Below, one piece after another: positions 1 to 29,340 of a stretch of 64,000 nucleotides of DNA (positions are counted from its first letter, which is position 1; each line of letters begins with the position of its first letter). The stretch covers positions 868,001-932,000 of the forward strand of contig CM055192.1 in assembly GCA_029224185.1 (NCBI GenBank). The letters are read 5' to 3'. The position numbers and the translations under genes were made by a program. The stretch is from Karalla daura. Lineage: Eukaryota; Chordata; Actinopteri; Chaetodontiformes; Leiognathidae. Under the pieces are notes generated by a model, which was not told where the DNA came from, made no database searches, and was given only the letters and a program-made list of their open reading frames with translations.

Positions 1-1760
1 AACCCAAAGGTCACAAGCTTGAATGAAACCGTAACTGTATAAGACATGCACAAAAAAGTTCAACAATATCAAAGAGTGGAAAATATAAACACTGGAAACA
101 CCCCAGGAAGCAGCAGGATGAATGGATGGCCAATCCATGCACCCTGCTGACTCAGTTTTATAATGACATTGATTCCTCTTCCACACTCACCCTAATGGTG
201 GAACACAGAACATCGACTATATAATGCTCATCAGATTTAATTCCCGATTGTGGCCTCTTTATCAGTGCCCAGTTATCTTACTGTAGTACTTGATTAGATC
301 GGTTGGCCAAAGCCTCATCTGAATTATGGAAATGCAGATAGAGGGTGCAACACATCTTTTCCACAGTTCAGTGATCTTACTGCAGTATGTGTTACATTCG
401 TATTTGAAACAATGTACACTGTGTGAAACACATCAAACAAATCACATAATTATTTCTTGTTGAGGCTATCTCATTTGTATTTCAATAATTTCATTCTACT
501 ATCAGGAGAAAAAATGGACAGGTCTTCACTTTGTCTGGAGTGGAAATATCCCCTTATTACCACTACAAAGAGGATGAAATAAAGGATGATTGCTGATGGG
601 TGCCTATGGCCACCTCCTTGAAATCACTATGTAAGTGAGGACACCTAGAAGGCAGATATGCTGATGCAGCCAGGATCCGTTAATGGCTGTGAATGAGCCA
701 TTAACATTTGAAGGAGCAGAGGGATGTTATATACTTCAGGCCTATAGGGACATGAGGGCACACATAGACCCATGCAGCCTGTAATTGGAGTTCACTGAGT
801 GTGCAAGCAGAAAGCTGATTGAAGGCAGAGGCAGAGATACAGTACATGGTGCAGGTAAACATCAATGCTCTCATTCATTGTGTGACAGAGTGGAGTCTAA
901 GTGGGATGGTGGACAATAGCAATTTAATGGGGGGCTTGTTCTGCTTAGAGCAGCTGATCGTCCTTTAAAGAGCTTCCATGAACTGGGAAAATTATCCATC
1001 TGATGAGTTCCTGGAACTAAGTGGTGGACCTGATTCAGCATTGTGTTCATGGTTGTAAAACCATTCAGAGGAGAGAGCAAATTTCCTGCTCTTCTTGTAA
1101 TATTATATTTCCTTTTAGTGTTTGTAGGCAGGACAGAAACTGTTTATAACACACTAATGTAGTTGAACAGCCCGGAGAGAAGTACTAATGATGCTTTCCC
1201 CCAACTTTACTACACTTGTACCACCATAGTAAGACACCGGAATAATACAAATATTTATACTGCACACACTAATTTGTAATTCTGTTTTAACTTTACCAGG
1301 CTTTTCCTGATATTTGTGATATAATCTTTATTTGATAAGGCACACTGACATTAAGCAGGCCAAAATATAAAAAAAACTAAATCTTTTAATCCTTTTGTTG
1401 ATCGCCAGGCCTAAGGTGAACCTACAACCTCCATCCAAACCATGTCCCACTTCATTACCCTCCTTCAGTTTCTCAAATAAAATGACTGTGATCTGTCTTA
1501 TATTTATGTGTGTAGAGACAATAAAGCTGCAGATTGGCCAGGCTTTGGATTAGTGGGCTGCTGATTTTGGATACAATGTTTTAACAGGAGTCCCAGCATG
1601 TGGCCTTTTATCTGACGGAGCCATAGTTCATCGTGGTCAAATCAGACAAAACCAGAGGGGAGTGGGGGTCACACCAACAATTATCACATGAATGAAAATG
1701 GTGCTGGGTGCACACATGTCCACAGAAATCCCCAGACTCCCACATACAATCATGTACACA

Positions 1761-1841
<81 letters not shown>

Positions 1842-2789
1842 ACCAAGGCCAGCATAGACAATTTAAAAATGCAACAATTAAAACAACTATTGCTTGATTT
1901 CTGACCATAGCCTTTACTGCATGTATTTAACAGGCACCTATTGCATCCATGACTGAAGGATGAAGAAAATGACCATTATCATTTGATTTGTCTTTCCTTG
2001 TTGAAGGTAGAAAACAGGAAAGAAGACCAAAAAGACCTGCATACCATAGATGAGCAATGGAGAAAAATAAATTAACAATGTATGAAATTCAATGCCTTGA
2101 TTTGGCTGCAGACCAAAACTCTTGCCACATCTGTGGTTGAGGAGAACTTTCCTGCCACTCTAAAGCAGCATTAGCAGCTAAAACCTCAGTTGACAACACA
2201 TCAAGAAGCCTCTATATAAAATCCATTTCACATTGTCAGTTGAAACTAAAACAGCTCAGAAACTAAAACTAAGCTCAGCTGTTTCTTAATTTCTAGCATC
2301 TAGCTATGCTGGAAGTTCTGTTTCAGTTTCAGTTTGAGATATTTTCATTGCCACACATTCTCTTGCTAGGTTTGTTTCAAGAAAACCCAGACACCCCACT
2401 TTTAGCAGATCTCACAGGGACCATTTATTTGATTGAAAGTAGTTCCAAAGCATGGTTTGTGGGTTAGAATAACCAGGACAGTCTTCCTTACATGTGCAAG
2501 ATTGCCATTTGATATAAATGTGATGTCTCATTTCTAAATTCAAATTATGCTTAATAATTGAGGTTGTACTGGTTCCACTGAGTCTGTGCAAAAAGTGGTC
2601 ATTGCCACAAATATCGGGGTAATAATATAGAGAAGAAGTATGTGACGTGATAGTGACATGCTGTGTGACACTATATGGCAAAAGAAAAGCCAATATGTTT
2701 TTTCTTCCAGATTTCTCCAAAAGATACATGTAAAACATTTTCATAAACATTGCTTTCATTTATGGAGAGTGAGACTTTTTGATACTGAC
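1..2789 (-). other. tnc: tnc intron 10, partial
   Basis: This stretch lies beyond the FNIII-5 donor. I looked on the minus strand for the hallmarks of another FNIII exon (AG followed by a DxP or EP start, a W, and a PGxxY turn) and found none. It contains a CA microsatellite near 1755-1845 and otherwise AT-rich DNA. The next tnc exon, the first alternatively spliced or FNIII-6 module, must lie to the left of position 1. Confidence 0.8.
1755..1845. repeat. CA microsatellite
   Basis: About 90 bases of CA with two interruptions (CAAACA at each end), in tnc intron 10. All ORFs through it are low-complexity artefacts. Confidence 0.95.
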
Positions 2790-18882
<16,093 letters not shown>

Positions 18883-18964
18883 GGTTACAACAGGGTACTG
18901 CAGCTCCTGTGGCGGTGGCAGTTGGGTGCAGAGTAATCTGTTCAGGTATCAAACAGGTGTTTTC

Positions 18965-21900
18965 CTATAAGAAAATGAGACAGACAAGAAAATGAAGAGA
19001 TATTTATTTTGTGAATGCATTTTTCAGACAGGAGAATGCTGAAAGAATTTCTACATTTGGGATTAGCACAGTTCCAAGACACATCCTGGGGCCACCAGCT
19101 GGACTGAAATATTATAATAGTTCACTAAAAAGCAATTAACCTTCCATTCTCTGTAACAAAAAACAAACACAAAAAAAAAACCAAAACAAAAAAACACTTT
19201 CAATCCTGTTTCTGCTTCTGACCCATCTTAGTTCCTCTAATCTTAGCTGAGACACATGTTTAGCAGATGACAAAAGGGCATTCTTGCAATTTCTCCAAGG
19301 ACCACAAGTGGCAATTACTGTGGGGGCAGCATGTGGCCATGGGGATCTTGAGCTTTTTTCTCTGTCCACATTAAGAAAGGTTTCTGCAAACAGTAACACC
19401 TGCATGGTGGGAAGTCTCTACTTGCCTCTATTCATTAAACCACAAACTGAGCTGACATTGTAATACCAGTGTATGGTTAGAACATCTGTTCTAACCATCT
19501 GACTTTGTGTAAAGCACTGAAGTCTACACAATCCACCATGCTTACCTTCAAAATGGCAGGTCAGCATTCCCAGAGTGCTCTGAGGTCTATGTAAGCTCTG
19601 TAATATGGCTCTTATTTCACCTCTCGACAAAGTGTACTGAAAAAATGTGCTGATGTTATGACTTGAACTTTACTTTTATGCAGTGGTGATTCTCCTTTAA
19701 TGTATTGTTGAATTCAATTTACCAGATTATTTAAATATTTTGCCTTGCTCCTGTACAACTGGCATTATGTCTTAAACTGATTCTGAAAGTACTGGTTAAT
19801 AATTATGTTTACATGTTTCACATGCTGAAACATGGCAATAAATGTATTGGCAGAAAATGAGAAATTGTACAAGAGGAGGAAGAAGTGCTCTGACAACTTC
19901 TCATCCTACTCTGATATCGTTAGTGTCATTGGGGATACTGACAGATGAACTCAGCTTGGTTCAGATCATACGGCTTCACCCCCAGGCCCCTGATTAGACA
20001 TGCAAGATGATGCTCATTCCACATGATAGGTAGACTCTAAAAGTGCTAATGTAATGCTGATGTGGCACAGAGGATCTTGGACCCCCCACCTCCGGCTTTG
20101 CCACCCCCACAGCAATACACACCCAGGCCCAGCCATCACAAATTAGGGATTAAATCAACAAAATAGCCAGAAAATTGCTTTGAGTTGATGCTAAGGTTTT
20201 AGTTCTGGGTGGATGGCTGGCTTTCTCACTTTGAAGGCTGGCTGCTCTCCACATGGACCTCTGAGCAAAGTAACCCTGAGACACCAAAACAGGCTTTGTG
20301 TGAGAATCTGTGGCTCTGGGAAAATGTTGCATTCAGAAATAGATGAAGGTAAAGATTTCAACAGTGAGACAAAACTTCTGATTTTCCCTTTTTTACTAAT
20401 TTCTGCCATCCATCACTCACTGATGTGAAGCCAGACAATCACACCAACTCAAAGAAGCCCAGAGTATGGCCTTCTCATTGGACCCCTTCATGTGCACCCT
20501 GTGCCTCTGGCACTATGCAAATGCAGCTGGTTGCTGGCACTGTAGACATGGAATTGATACAATCTGTCTACTGCTTTGCTCTGGCTTAGATTTGCTCTAT
20601 AGCTAGCTCCTCAAATAGGAACAAAGCTCGTTACCCGCCTTGTGCTTGAATGTGAGGTGAATTTTACCAGGGGAAGCCATGCTGGCACACACATTTTGTG
20701 CAACTGATCTAAATTACCTTGTTGTAAAAGAGCGCTAAGGAAACACTTAAAGTTGAATACCCGACACAGTGGAGAGCTGAAAATACTCTCAAGATCCAGT
20801 TAGGGTCTCTTTCAAAGGTGAATAGATCTCTCACTATGACAAATTTTAAATTAATAGAACAGTACAGCTGTTTCGGGACTAAAGCAACATGTCAAACAGC
20901 CTGCCCCTACCTTCGACAGTCTTGTACATTCCAGCCTTCATAGATTCCATGCTGCTAATGGAGGATATCGTGTTTGACCAGATTACTACAAGTAATGTAC
21001 TATATCTTAGTTTATTATTATTTATTTGTTTAAGTATATATTTAATGGAAATATTTCATGGTGCATTATATGTGCAACAAGCATTTTAAAATGCACGCCA
21101 TTTTTAAATGCATGTACAAACTATTCTTAACAAATGTCCATGCTATGATATCAGGGGTGACTTTAGTCACTTTGCTCACTCATTCATGATGCAATTATAT
21201 TTCTCTTGATACTCCACCTTCTTCCAAAGTCCAAAAGTGTCTTATTTAGGTCAACTACAGACTTTTATTTGCTCTCTCATGACCATGTGCCATAGGGTAC
21301 AAAGGTAAAATGATGACTGCATAGACGTTTCTGATCAGTAATTTGCACACACAAATGATGGGCAAGAATTTGCAGCACATACCCAAAGAATAAGTACTCT
21401 ATTTGACTTGCCTGTCATTAATTGATGACTTGTCAGGACCACATCCAATGCATAGCTTTTTTCCTCCATAGTTACTGCTGGTGATTTCTCTGAGTCAAAG
21501 AAGTCTTATGGTGTCTGTGACTTCTTCTGTGTGAATGGGAATTGGCACTTGTCTGCTAAGTATTTTAAGTGAGTTTTTTTTAAAACATTTCTGTGAACAT
21601 ATTTTATTCAGGTATATTAATATATTATATCAGTTATTGGCAGTTAACTGAAGCCTCCCTGACTCTCTGTAATTGTGTTTTTGCATCTTGCATTTAAATT
21701 CAATAAATACTTGCTCTCAAAAAATATATATACAATAAATACATACACACACACACACACACACATATATACCTGTAACCATCTAGAAATAAGATGCAAT
21801 GTTCACAAAATATAATCAATGTCAGCAGACCAAGCTTTAAACTACATCGAAACTGTATAGTATACCAGTGTTTCTAATATTAAATCACTTTGGCTATGAT

Positions 21901-24900
21901 CTCAGATTTTAGTCAGTTGAAAATGCTTACCTACTGTCAAAGGAAATGAAAAAACATAATAAGCAATAGTAATTAAATCATATATGTTGACAGTTTGTGA
22001 ATGACAGTTCTTGTGCTATTCTTCTGAGATTTCTTCTGAGAGCAAGAGAGAATTGTCTATATTGTAAATCCCATGAGCTAATCATGGTCAACTGAAACAC
22101 CCCCAGGCCCCTGAGGCCCCTGCTAAGATGTATGCAGGCATCAGCATTAGATTATAGCAAGGTAAGATTTAAACCACATAAATGTAGTTAGCACAAATCC
22201 CCATTATATACCAAATAACCCCCTGACTAACTCTAACCCTGCAGAGATCCATCTTACTACACTGGTCTTTAAATTTGCATTGATCTTGCCAGTGGTTTCA
22301 ACTGAAATAAATGAATCCAAATGCAAATGATTGCTTACTAGTCCTTACCCTCTCATTTTACTTTCAGTTAGTTGAAAGATTTATGATCAGATTAGGCTGC
22401 CAGAAAAGGACTGCACACATAGAAGTCAGTATTTTCTTCAGAATCAGCTGTGGCCCCAAGTAATGCAAAGATAGGAGCTACTGTAGTTCACGTTTGCTGA
22501 GACTACAATATAACAGATAAAAGAGAATCAGTCTGTGCAATAGGAATGTGTGTAAGTCATTGAAAACTAGAAGACATGGTAGCACAGTCAGTCCTTTTTA
22601 CAGGAAAAAAGGACACGAAAAATTAAAGTACTACCATTGTATAAATGGCACTGTAAACAAACTCCACAGCAGACTCTGATAACTCAACAACAAACAAACT
22701 GAATAATGAAGTAATGTGCCCCACTTGGTGTGTAAAAGCTGTAAATATTCCATGACTACAAGTACAACTCAAGTCCCAGGACTGTATGTTAAGCAGATCT
22801 AATATGATGCACATCCTTTATTTTCATTTCTGAAGAATTTATCAAGCGTGTCTAGTTTTGTAGGTCACTCATGACAAAAGCTCAGCTTGCCTTCTTTGCA
22901 AAGAATCCAAATCTGGGGTGCTCTTACATGAACTGAATGAAAAATTATTGTCTGGAGCTTATTTCACCTTGGGGCATTACCGTACTGTGTTGGGGAATGA
23001 CAAAAACAGTGGTCCTCGGTCACAGACTCTTACCACCTTGTCAAGAGTTATCAAGAGCCTAATTTAATTTCATATCCCAAAGATTCACAAATCTACTGGA
23101 ACAGAAAACTGCTGACAAACTTGCATGCAAGGTGAAAAAAAAACTTGCTACACATGTCCTAAGCTGGAGCATGTGAATATTGATCTGGATCCTATATTTC
23201 CACCAAGGTCATTGCTGGAGTTGCTGAGGATAGCACTATAATTTTTTGTTTGAAATAAGCTTTCGTGGGAGGCTTGAGCGCAAAAAAATGCAATTGATGG
23301 TACAGTTGTTCCTGCTTCTCAGAAAATGTTTTCCAGACTTTATTACCTGACACACTGGGAGACATGTCGTCTTTCTCTTTCTGCATTTTATGACCATAAA
23401 GGCCATAGCTGTGCAGCAAACCACAGCAGCAGGAGACACAGCTCCTATATAGGCTGGAAATATACACTATGCAATGGAAGTGACACAAGGCTGTTTCAAT
23501 TTCATGTTCTCGAGAATCGTCAGGCATTAAACATGTAGCTTTAATGTGGCATTGATCAGGTCAGGGCATGACAGTAGAACACAAGTAATTGGCCATGTGC
23601 AAGACTCTTCCCATTTTTTCTCTGAATGGACAGCTACCAACGTACTTCAGAGGAAAGTTAGGATCAACATGTCAGCACAACAACTTTAACTTCAACTTTA
23701 ACATCCTTAAAGTTCATAACAACTCCAAAAATGACACCCTATGTGCCTTAGAACAAGGATCTGATCTTAGAAAAAAAAACCTTCAAAAAAGTCACCAACC
23801 AAAACTAATATTCAGCTTAAGATAACTTTTAGTATAAACCTACAGTACATAAAGCCTGAAACCAATATTTCTGTCATGAGTATACACGGGTTTCATGGGT
23901 AGAAATTTGATGTCTGTCCAGATAGGAAGTAGAATATTGTCCAGTTGTTTGTCCGCTTTTTTAATAAATGTAGTAATTAATGATCCTCCAACTGGAAGCT
24001 AAAAACTCTTTTGTTGGGGTCCTGGAGACACTATAATAAATCCAGGACAGCGGTTGCACCAATGGTTGTATATTTTTGTCATTAGTAAATCTGCAGGAGT
24101 TGCCTCTAAGGTTCAAACTAAGGTTCTTGGCATTTGTATATAAAATGACATTTATGCAACAAGATCGTTGTGTAACAGACACCAAAGCTATTTTAAAAAT
24201 ACACTGTCAAATAAGGAGATTGTACAGAGATCTCTATAGCACATGTACCAGTTTTTGCAATTACTGTGGTAATAGTGTAAGTAATAACTGTTAATATGAT
24301 AGATTATAACAAACGATTTGACTTGCTAATGAGACATGAGACAGGGAATGAACTGTTCTTGATGGATGTGAAGCCTAATATTGTTAAATCAAGGCAATGC
24401 TCAATGGCTTTCTGATGTGACCTGGCTGGATCTGCTGACACAGATAGCAGGGGAGTGGTGGGAGGTAGAGTGTTCATGGCTGATAAGGCAGACACCAACG
24501 CTGCATCTCAGATACCAGCAGAGACACTTATCTGGATACTCAGAGAGAACACTCTGCCAAGCTGGGCTCTATCTCACTTATAGAACCAACACAGTAATGT
24601 GGAGCTTGAGTTGACATGTCTGACTGATCTGCAGCCAAAAAAGTCTATTTCTTCAACCAAAACCAATTTCCACTTTTGACACCAAGATACTGGGAAAACA
24701 AATGTTGAGTGAATGAGAGTGTTCACTGGGTCAGTGCTACAGCAGACATTCAGCTTTTTTTTTTTACCACACTATCATTTGACTCACAGCTCACTGTGAG
24801 GCCCATCAATATTCTTTATGGTTCTTTCCCTGCAGTGCCTCCATCTTGCATCGCTGTTCTCACCAGGTCCAGATGGAAAGGCTGGATGCTTGTCATTGTT

Positions 24901-27900
24901 CATGAGCTTTTTAACATGCTGGGTGCTGGTGACCTGCTATTTATTAGCCTAACCCCTGTGTAGAGAGGAGGTTTGGCAGCTTCATGCATACATGTCTTTA
25001 CAGCACATCCACCTGCTGTGTTCTCCAGACACTTATAATTATACAGCCTTCCATTCGACCTGCTTCCTCTTCTCAGCTTTCACACTACACTGCAATTACT
25101 ATAATAAATCTGGCCAAGACTTTGCTGCAGCTTGTTTTGTAATGCTACACAGAAGTGTTGATGTCACCCTGTGGGAGTCGTCTAAACTTACCATGGAATT
25201 AAAACCTTCATTCATAGGTAATCAGTTTTTAAAGAACTCCTGGCCAGCCTATTTTTATTGATTATTACATTGTGAGTTTTGAAACAAGAGGTGGTTTGTG
25301 GCACAATAGCAGGCATACTGCTGTGTTCTGTGAAAAAAAAACCTGGATTCCTCTTTTTGAAATCATTGGCAGGATAGATAATTTCTGCAAAGTCAAAAGA
25401 ATGCTGAGAAATGCTTGACTTTTTCAACACTGTACAATGGATGCTCATTGGTTACTTCCATTTAAACAGGATAGGTCTCAAGTAAAAATGGATGGAAGCA
25501 TGTTGGTTGTGATTCCCAGACATCTGCTTGTCCTTGTCTGTGATTACAACATTAAGCATGTTGCTTCTTTAAATTGGGAGTGCCTTCCATTCAGACACTT
25601 ATATGAGCCTAATGACCCCAGTCTATAGGGTCACCTCTTCATAGGCTCCCATGTTTTCTAGTCATTTTAATGAATTTAAATTGTTTGCCGTTCCCAAAAG
25701 GGCTACGATCCAGTCCTAAGAACATTATCGCTCATCTATTTCAATGTGTGGGGTCACTGGTGGAGGCACAGTGTCTACCATATGTACTATTTGATGCCTC
25801 TTAAGGGGAGCTGGGCAATACAAAGGCCTCGTGGATCCCTCAGCTCCAAGACCTCCACTAGTTTCCTGTCAGAGAAATATTTAAAACCATCTGCAAATAT
25901 ATGGATTTCATTGAAAACCTTTAAAGACATGTTTTGGAAAATAAAGCTGATGCAGAAAAAATGCTATGTCTGTACTCCTTAAATTTCTGCCAAGAAATTT
26001 AAGGATCCACACCTGCATACGTACATACATACATGATGCAGAACTTCTAGACTGCAAAGGGACCCCCCCCCCCCCCTTTTATACAAAGGGTAGCACAAAA
26101 ACATTAACACAGAATTCACAGTCTGGACATTTCTGATCTCCAAAGGGAAAAATCTGCGTGAAGATTTACTTTTAGGACCACATTAACATATTTTGATATG
26201 GCAATAATTTACAAACATTTCACAAAAAAAGCCACTTTACCACTGTTTTATTTATCTTTGTTGGTTATGTTATTCTTGGGAAGCATTGTCTAGGTAAAGG
26301 TATCCAAAAATCTAGTTATGTATCTCTCAGAAACCAGAAACAGGGTAGGAAATGGAGAAACGGAAGCACATGATAGGTCGCAGCAAAGGGAGTTAGAATA
26401 CGCTTAAATTATACATGACTTTCATTTAGTCAAACAAAAACATATCTGCATCTCTCCTGAGGCTTTCCCAGTGTGGATCATCTTGAATACCCATGATTAC
26501 TGTTTGCTTTCCTTCACCAATGGAGGAGGTAAGTGGGGTTAAAGACAGACACCCTTTCAGAAAACAGTGGAGGGCACATAGGCTTGGGAGTGAGCAGCTG
26601 TCCAAACAAAGGACGGACTCACTCGGCATTATGTGACTATCATGTCAGTGGCCACTCATATATATAACCACATCATTATCAATACTAATCAGTGATTCAG
26701 GCCTATACTGCCACATATGATCAAGCTCTGCTGCAGTTATATTGGTTTTACTGTTATAAAGATATGTTTGACATGTTCATACATCAAGAAGTTATGAAGA
26801 AAAATGACACAAAAATATAATGGCGCGTGATCTGATAAGCCTGCAGTGAACCTGAAATGAAACCACAGCCAGACTCCTCCACTGTGTCCACATCCCCTCA
26901 TCACACAAAATCACCATCCTTTAGAGAATGCCTTGGTATCCTGTGGGTCTCCTGTAGAGCCCAATATACATCTTCATATGAACCAGCTATTCTGTCCTTT
27001 CTCCTCGTGTTTTTCTCCAACATCTTGCCACCATCTTTGCTGTACAAAGATGGTCTGTTACCAGGGACAATGAAAAGCAGTCATCAGCAGGAATGCTCAA
27101 TGGGAATTGGTGAAACTCAAAAAATCCAGCCTAACATCCACCTTGAACAACTAACAGTTTACCTTAAAGAATTGTAATGTCTCATTAGTGCAGAATCTCA
27201 CAATGATCTTATGTCAATGTAAAATTTTCTAACAGCAACACTGCATTCATTCCGTTACTGGTGCAGCCTTTCTGATTGGTGCAATATTGCAATACTGGAA
27301 TATTTGTGTATAAATATGCCCGAGTCATCTTTTTTTCATAGTTGTTTTTTCTTTGCTAAAATCACCATCAGTTTTCTAGGAAATGCCTAAAGAAAAAAAA
27401 AAACATAAAATAATATCAATTTTCTTGATACCTGATATGGATATAAGAGAATGGAAACACATGGAGTAGTATGAGCATATATGTTGCTGAAGCTGACAGT
27501 GCAGTTGATAGTGTGTATACTGGAGATATAGGAGAGGAACAAACCAGCAGCATCTAATACAGAACTGTCTGTCTCCTGGGTTACACAAGCCTACTGTCTG
27601 CTGGCAAGCAGGAAGTGTGCAGCTGGACCAACTCTGGCAAACAGCACACACACACACGCACATATGCATATTTCCAGACATACTGTAGTACAAGCAAACA
27701 CACTAACCCACAAACATTTTCTATTCCGTCATAAGAACTCAGTATCTACCCTAAAGCTAAGCTATATAATTGAGCAAAATGTTTTTTCAGAGGGAAACAA
27801 AAAACAAACAAACAAAAAAAACAACTAATACTGTACTTGTCACATATCAAGATGGTTTGGTGGCCGATTTCTTTTTTTTTGACAATCATTTATGTTAGTG

Positions 27901-28300
27901 ATAACTACCATTCAAATACAAAATTAAGCTTGAGTGCATTGGCAGTCATTGACATTGGCCAATGTCTGGTATGCAGTTATATTGACAGAGGAAAATTAAT
28001 GTCATTTCTTCAAGCAGACAAAAGAAAAGAAAATTAAGATTGGGGGAATTTAAAGTTTCCTCAATTTGTATATCACTAACAATTTAATGTATGTGATATA
28101 ATGTATATAAATCAAAGCTCATTTGTCTGTTAGAATTTGCAAATTTCATTTCTCACAATCCCATGATATTTTGTTATTCATACAATCAACAGAAGTTTCT
28201 GCCAATAGAAATTAAAATTAGCACTTCTTTGTGCCTCTATTAGAAGCAGAAAATGATATCTCAAAAGACGTTTTCATATTAAATTACATAAATGACTTAC
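18965..28300 (-). other. tnc: tnc intron 1 (inferred)
   Basis: This is the span between the proposed non-coding exon 1 donor (28300) and the strong exon 2 acceptor, TTCTTATAG at 18965. It holds no ORF that resembles a known protein. Visible content is AT-rich unique-looking DNA, a near-perfect 12-bp palindrome at 19473-19498, a short CA run at 21742-21765, a 14-base C homopolymer at 26063-26076 and several A or T homopolymers. First introns of tenascin-C are candidate sites for enhancers, but nothing in the sequence alone proves one. Confidence 0.5.
19473..19498. promoter_or_regulatory. 12-bp perfect palindrome with AGAACA half-sites
   Basis: ATGGTTAGAACA, spacer TC, then TGTTCTAACCAT. The inner AGAACA/TGTTCT half-sites are those of glucocorticoid-type nuclear receptors, but the spacer is two bases instead of three. 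It lies in tnc intron 1, about 510 bp before exon 2. Function is unproven. Confidence 0.4.
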
Positions 28301-28608
28301 CTTACAAAATGCTTAGAGCCCCTTCCCTACTTTGAAAGGTGAAGACAGCCTCCTCCAGTACTGGGCAATGTTCTCACTGCTGTGTATCTCTCAGAGTGCT
28401 GACAGCTCTGTCATTTTCCCTCCTCTCTAAGATCTTCTAAAGTCTCCAGTCTACCTCGAGAGCTGATGTTGTGCAGCCAGTGAGGAGAGAGGGATTGAGA
28501 GGGGGTGAGAGAGGAGATAGAGGAAGGTAAAGCAGCAGGGAGACGAAGAGGGAGAGAGTGAGCGAAGGGGAGAATTCCCTTTCTCTTAATCAGTAGTTCC
28601 TCTCCAGT
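28301..28608 (-). other. tnc: probable non-coding first exon of tnc
   Basis: Vertebrate tenascin-C genes have a short untranslated first exon separated from the start-codon exon by a long intron. Here the minus strand carries an excellent splice donor, TTTGTAAG followed by GTAAGTCATT, with the junction between 28301 and 28300. Upstream of it lies a pyrimidine-rich stretch ending near a TATA-like motif. The 5' end is my estimate, about 30 bases below that motif. A seven-codon upstream ORF (ATG at 28414, stop at 28391) lies inside it. Intron 1 would then be 9336 bp. No cDNA supports this here, so the exon is inferred from a donor site and gene structure alone. Confidence 0.45.
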
Positions 28609-28660
28609 CAGACTCCACTCCCACCTACAGCTCTCTTAAATGCCACCCCCCATCCATTCA
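28609..28660 (-). promoter_or_regulatory. tnc: candidate tnc core promoter with TATA-like box
   Basis: On the minus strand, GGCATTTAAGAGAGC contains a TATA-like TTTAAG at about 28640-28633. It lies roughly 30 bases before the proposed transcription start near 28608. The stretch further upstream (28680-28860 on the plus strand) is rich in GA/CT tracts. This is a weak, inferred call that depends on the exon 1 assignment. Confidence 0.3.
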
Positions 28661-28896
28661 CCCTCTGCACAGCACTGTGACTGAAAGCGGAGCAACTGAA
28701 ACGGGATGCCTTAAGCTGGAGAGCTGCAGAGAGAGACTGTGAGAAAGAGAGTGGCAGAGTGGACTGGGGGGAAGGGAGTGGGGAGGTTTACATACTCTCC
28801 CTTCATGGGTTTTTCTTCTCCTCTCTTTCCTCTACGCTCTCCATCTCAGGTGCTCATGCTCACCAATAATGGGTGTTTCTAAGGAGGCTGAGGAGA

Positions 28897-28955
28897 TCTC
28901 TCTCCCTCTCTCTCTCTCTCTTTCTCTATCTCTCTCACTCACTCCCTCTCTCCCT
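28897..28955. repeat. CT microsatellite upstream of tnc
   Basis: TCTC tract with a few interruptions, some 290 bp upstream of the proposed tnc transcription start. It may be part of a GA/CT-rich promoter-proximal zone. Confidence 0.9.
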
Positions 28956-29277
28956 GTGTGTGTCTCTTCCTCTCTCATTCTTGTCCATCTTTGCAGGATT
29001 TCTTTTGTTACCACCAGACTCATAGCTTTGCTTACATCATGCCACGTTTCTGTAATAAACAATCATGGTATAGAGTCCTCATCTGTAGCCAGTATACTGG
29101 GTTGGAAAAGATGAAAAAGATTAAATAAAACGGTAAAAATAACAGGCTGGTGAACTGAAAGCCAGGTAATGATGCACCAAACTGCAGACAGTGTGAGCAT
29201 AGTCCGTGTTACCATAGCATTTAAGAAGTTGATTGCAGGGAGGAGGGGACTAGCTGGGATACATGCTCATGACCTTA

Positions 29278-29335
<58 letters not shown>

Positions 29336-29340
29336 TGTGC
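29278..29340. repeat. GT microsatellite
   Basis: Pure GT apart from one TT interruption near 29291. Intergenic. Confidence 0.95.

Noticed and set aside
1608..1904. ORFs rich in Cys-Val or Thr-His through CA repeats, here and at 18.2, 29.3 and 44.7 kb
   Set aside because: Pure translation of dinucleotide repeats.
28832..29062. Arg/Glu-rich minus-strand ORF
   Set aside because: Translation of a GA/CT microsatellite.
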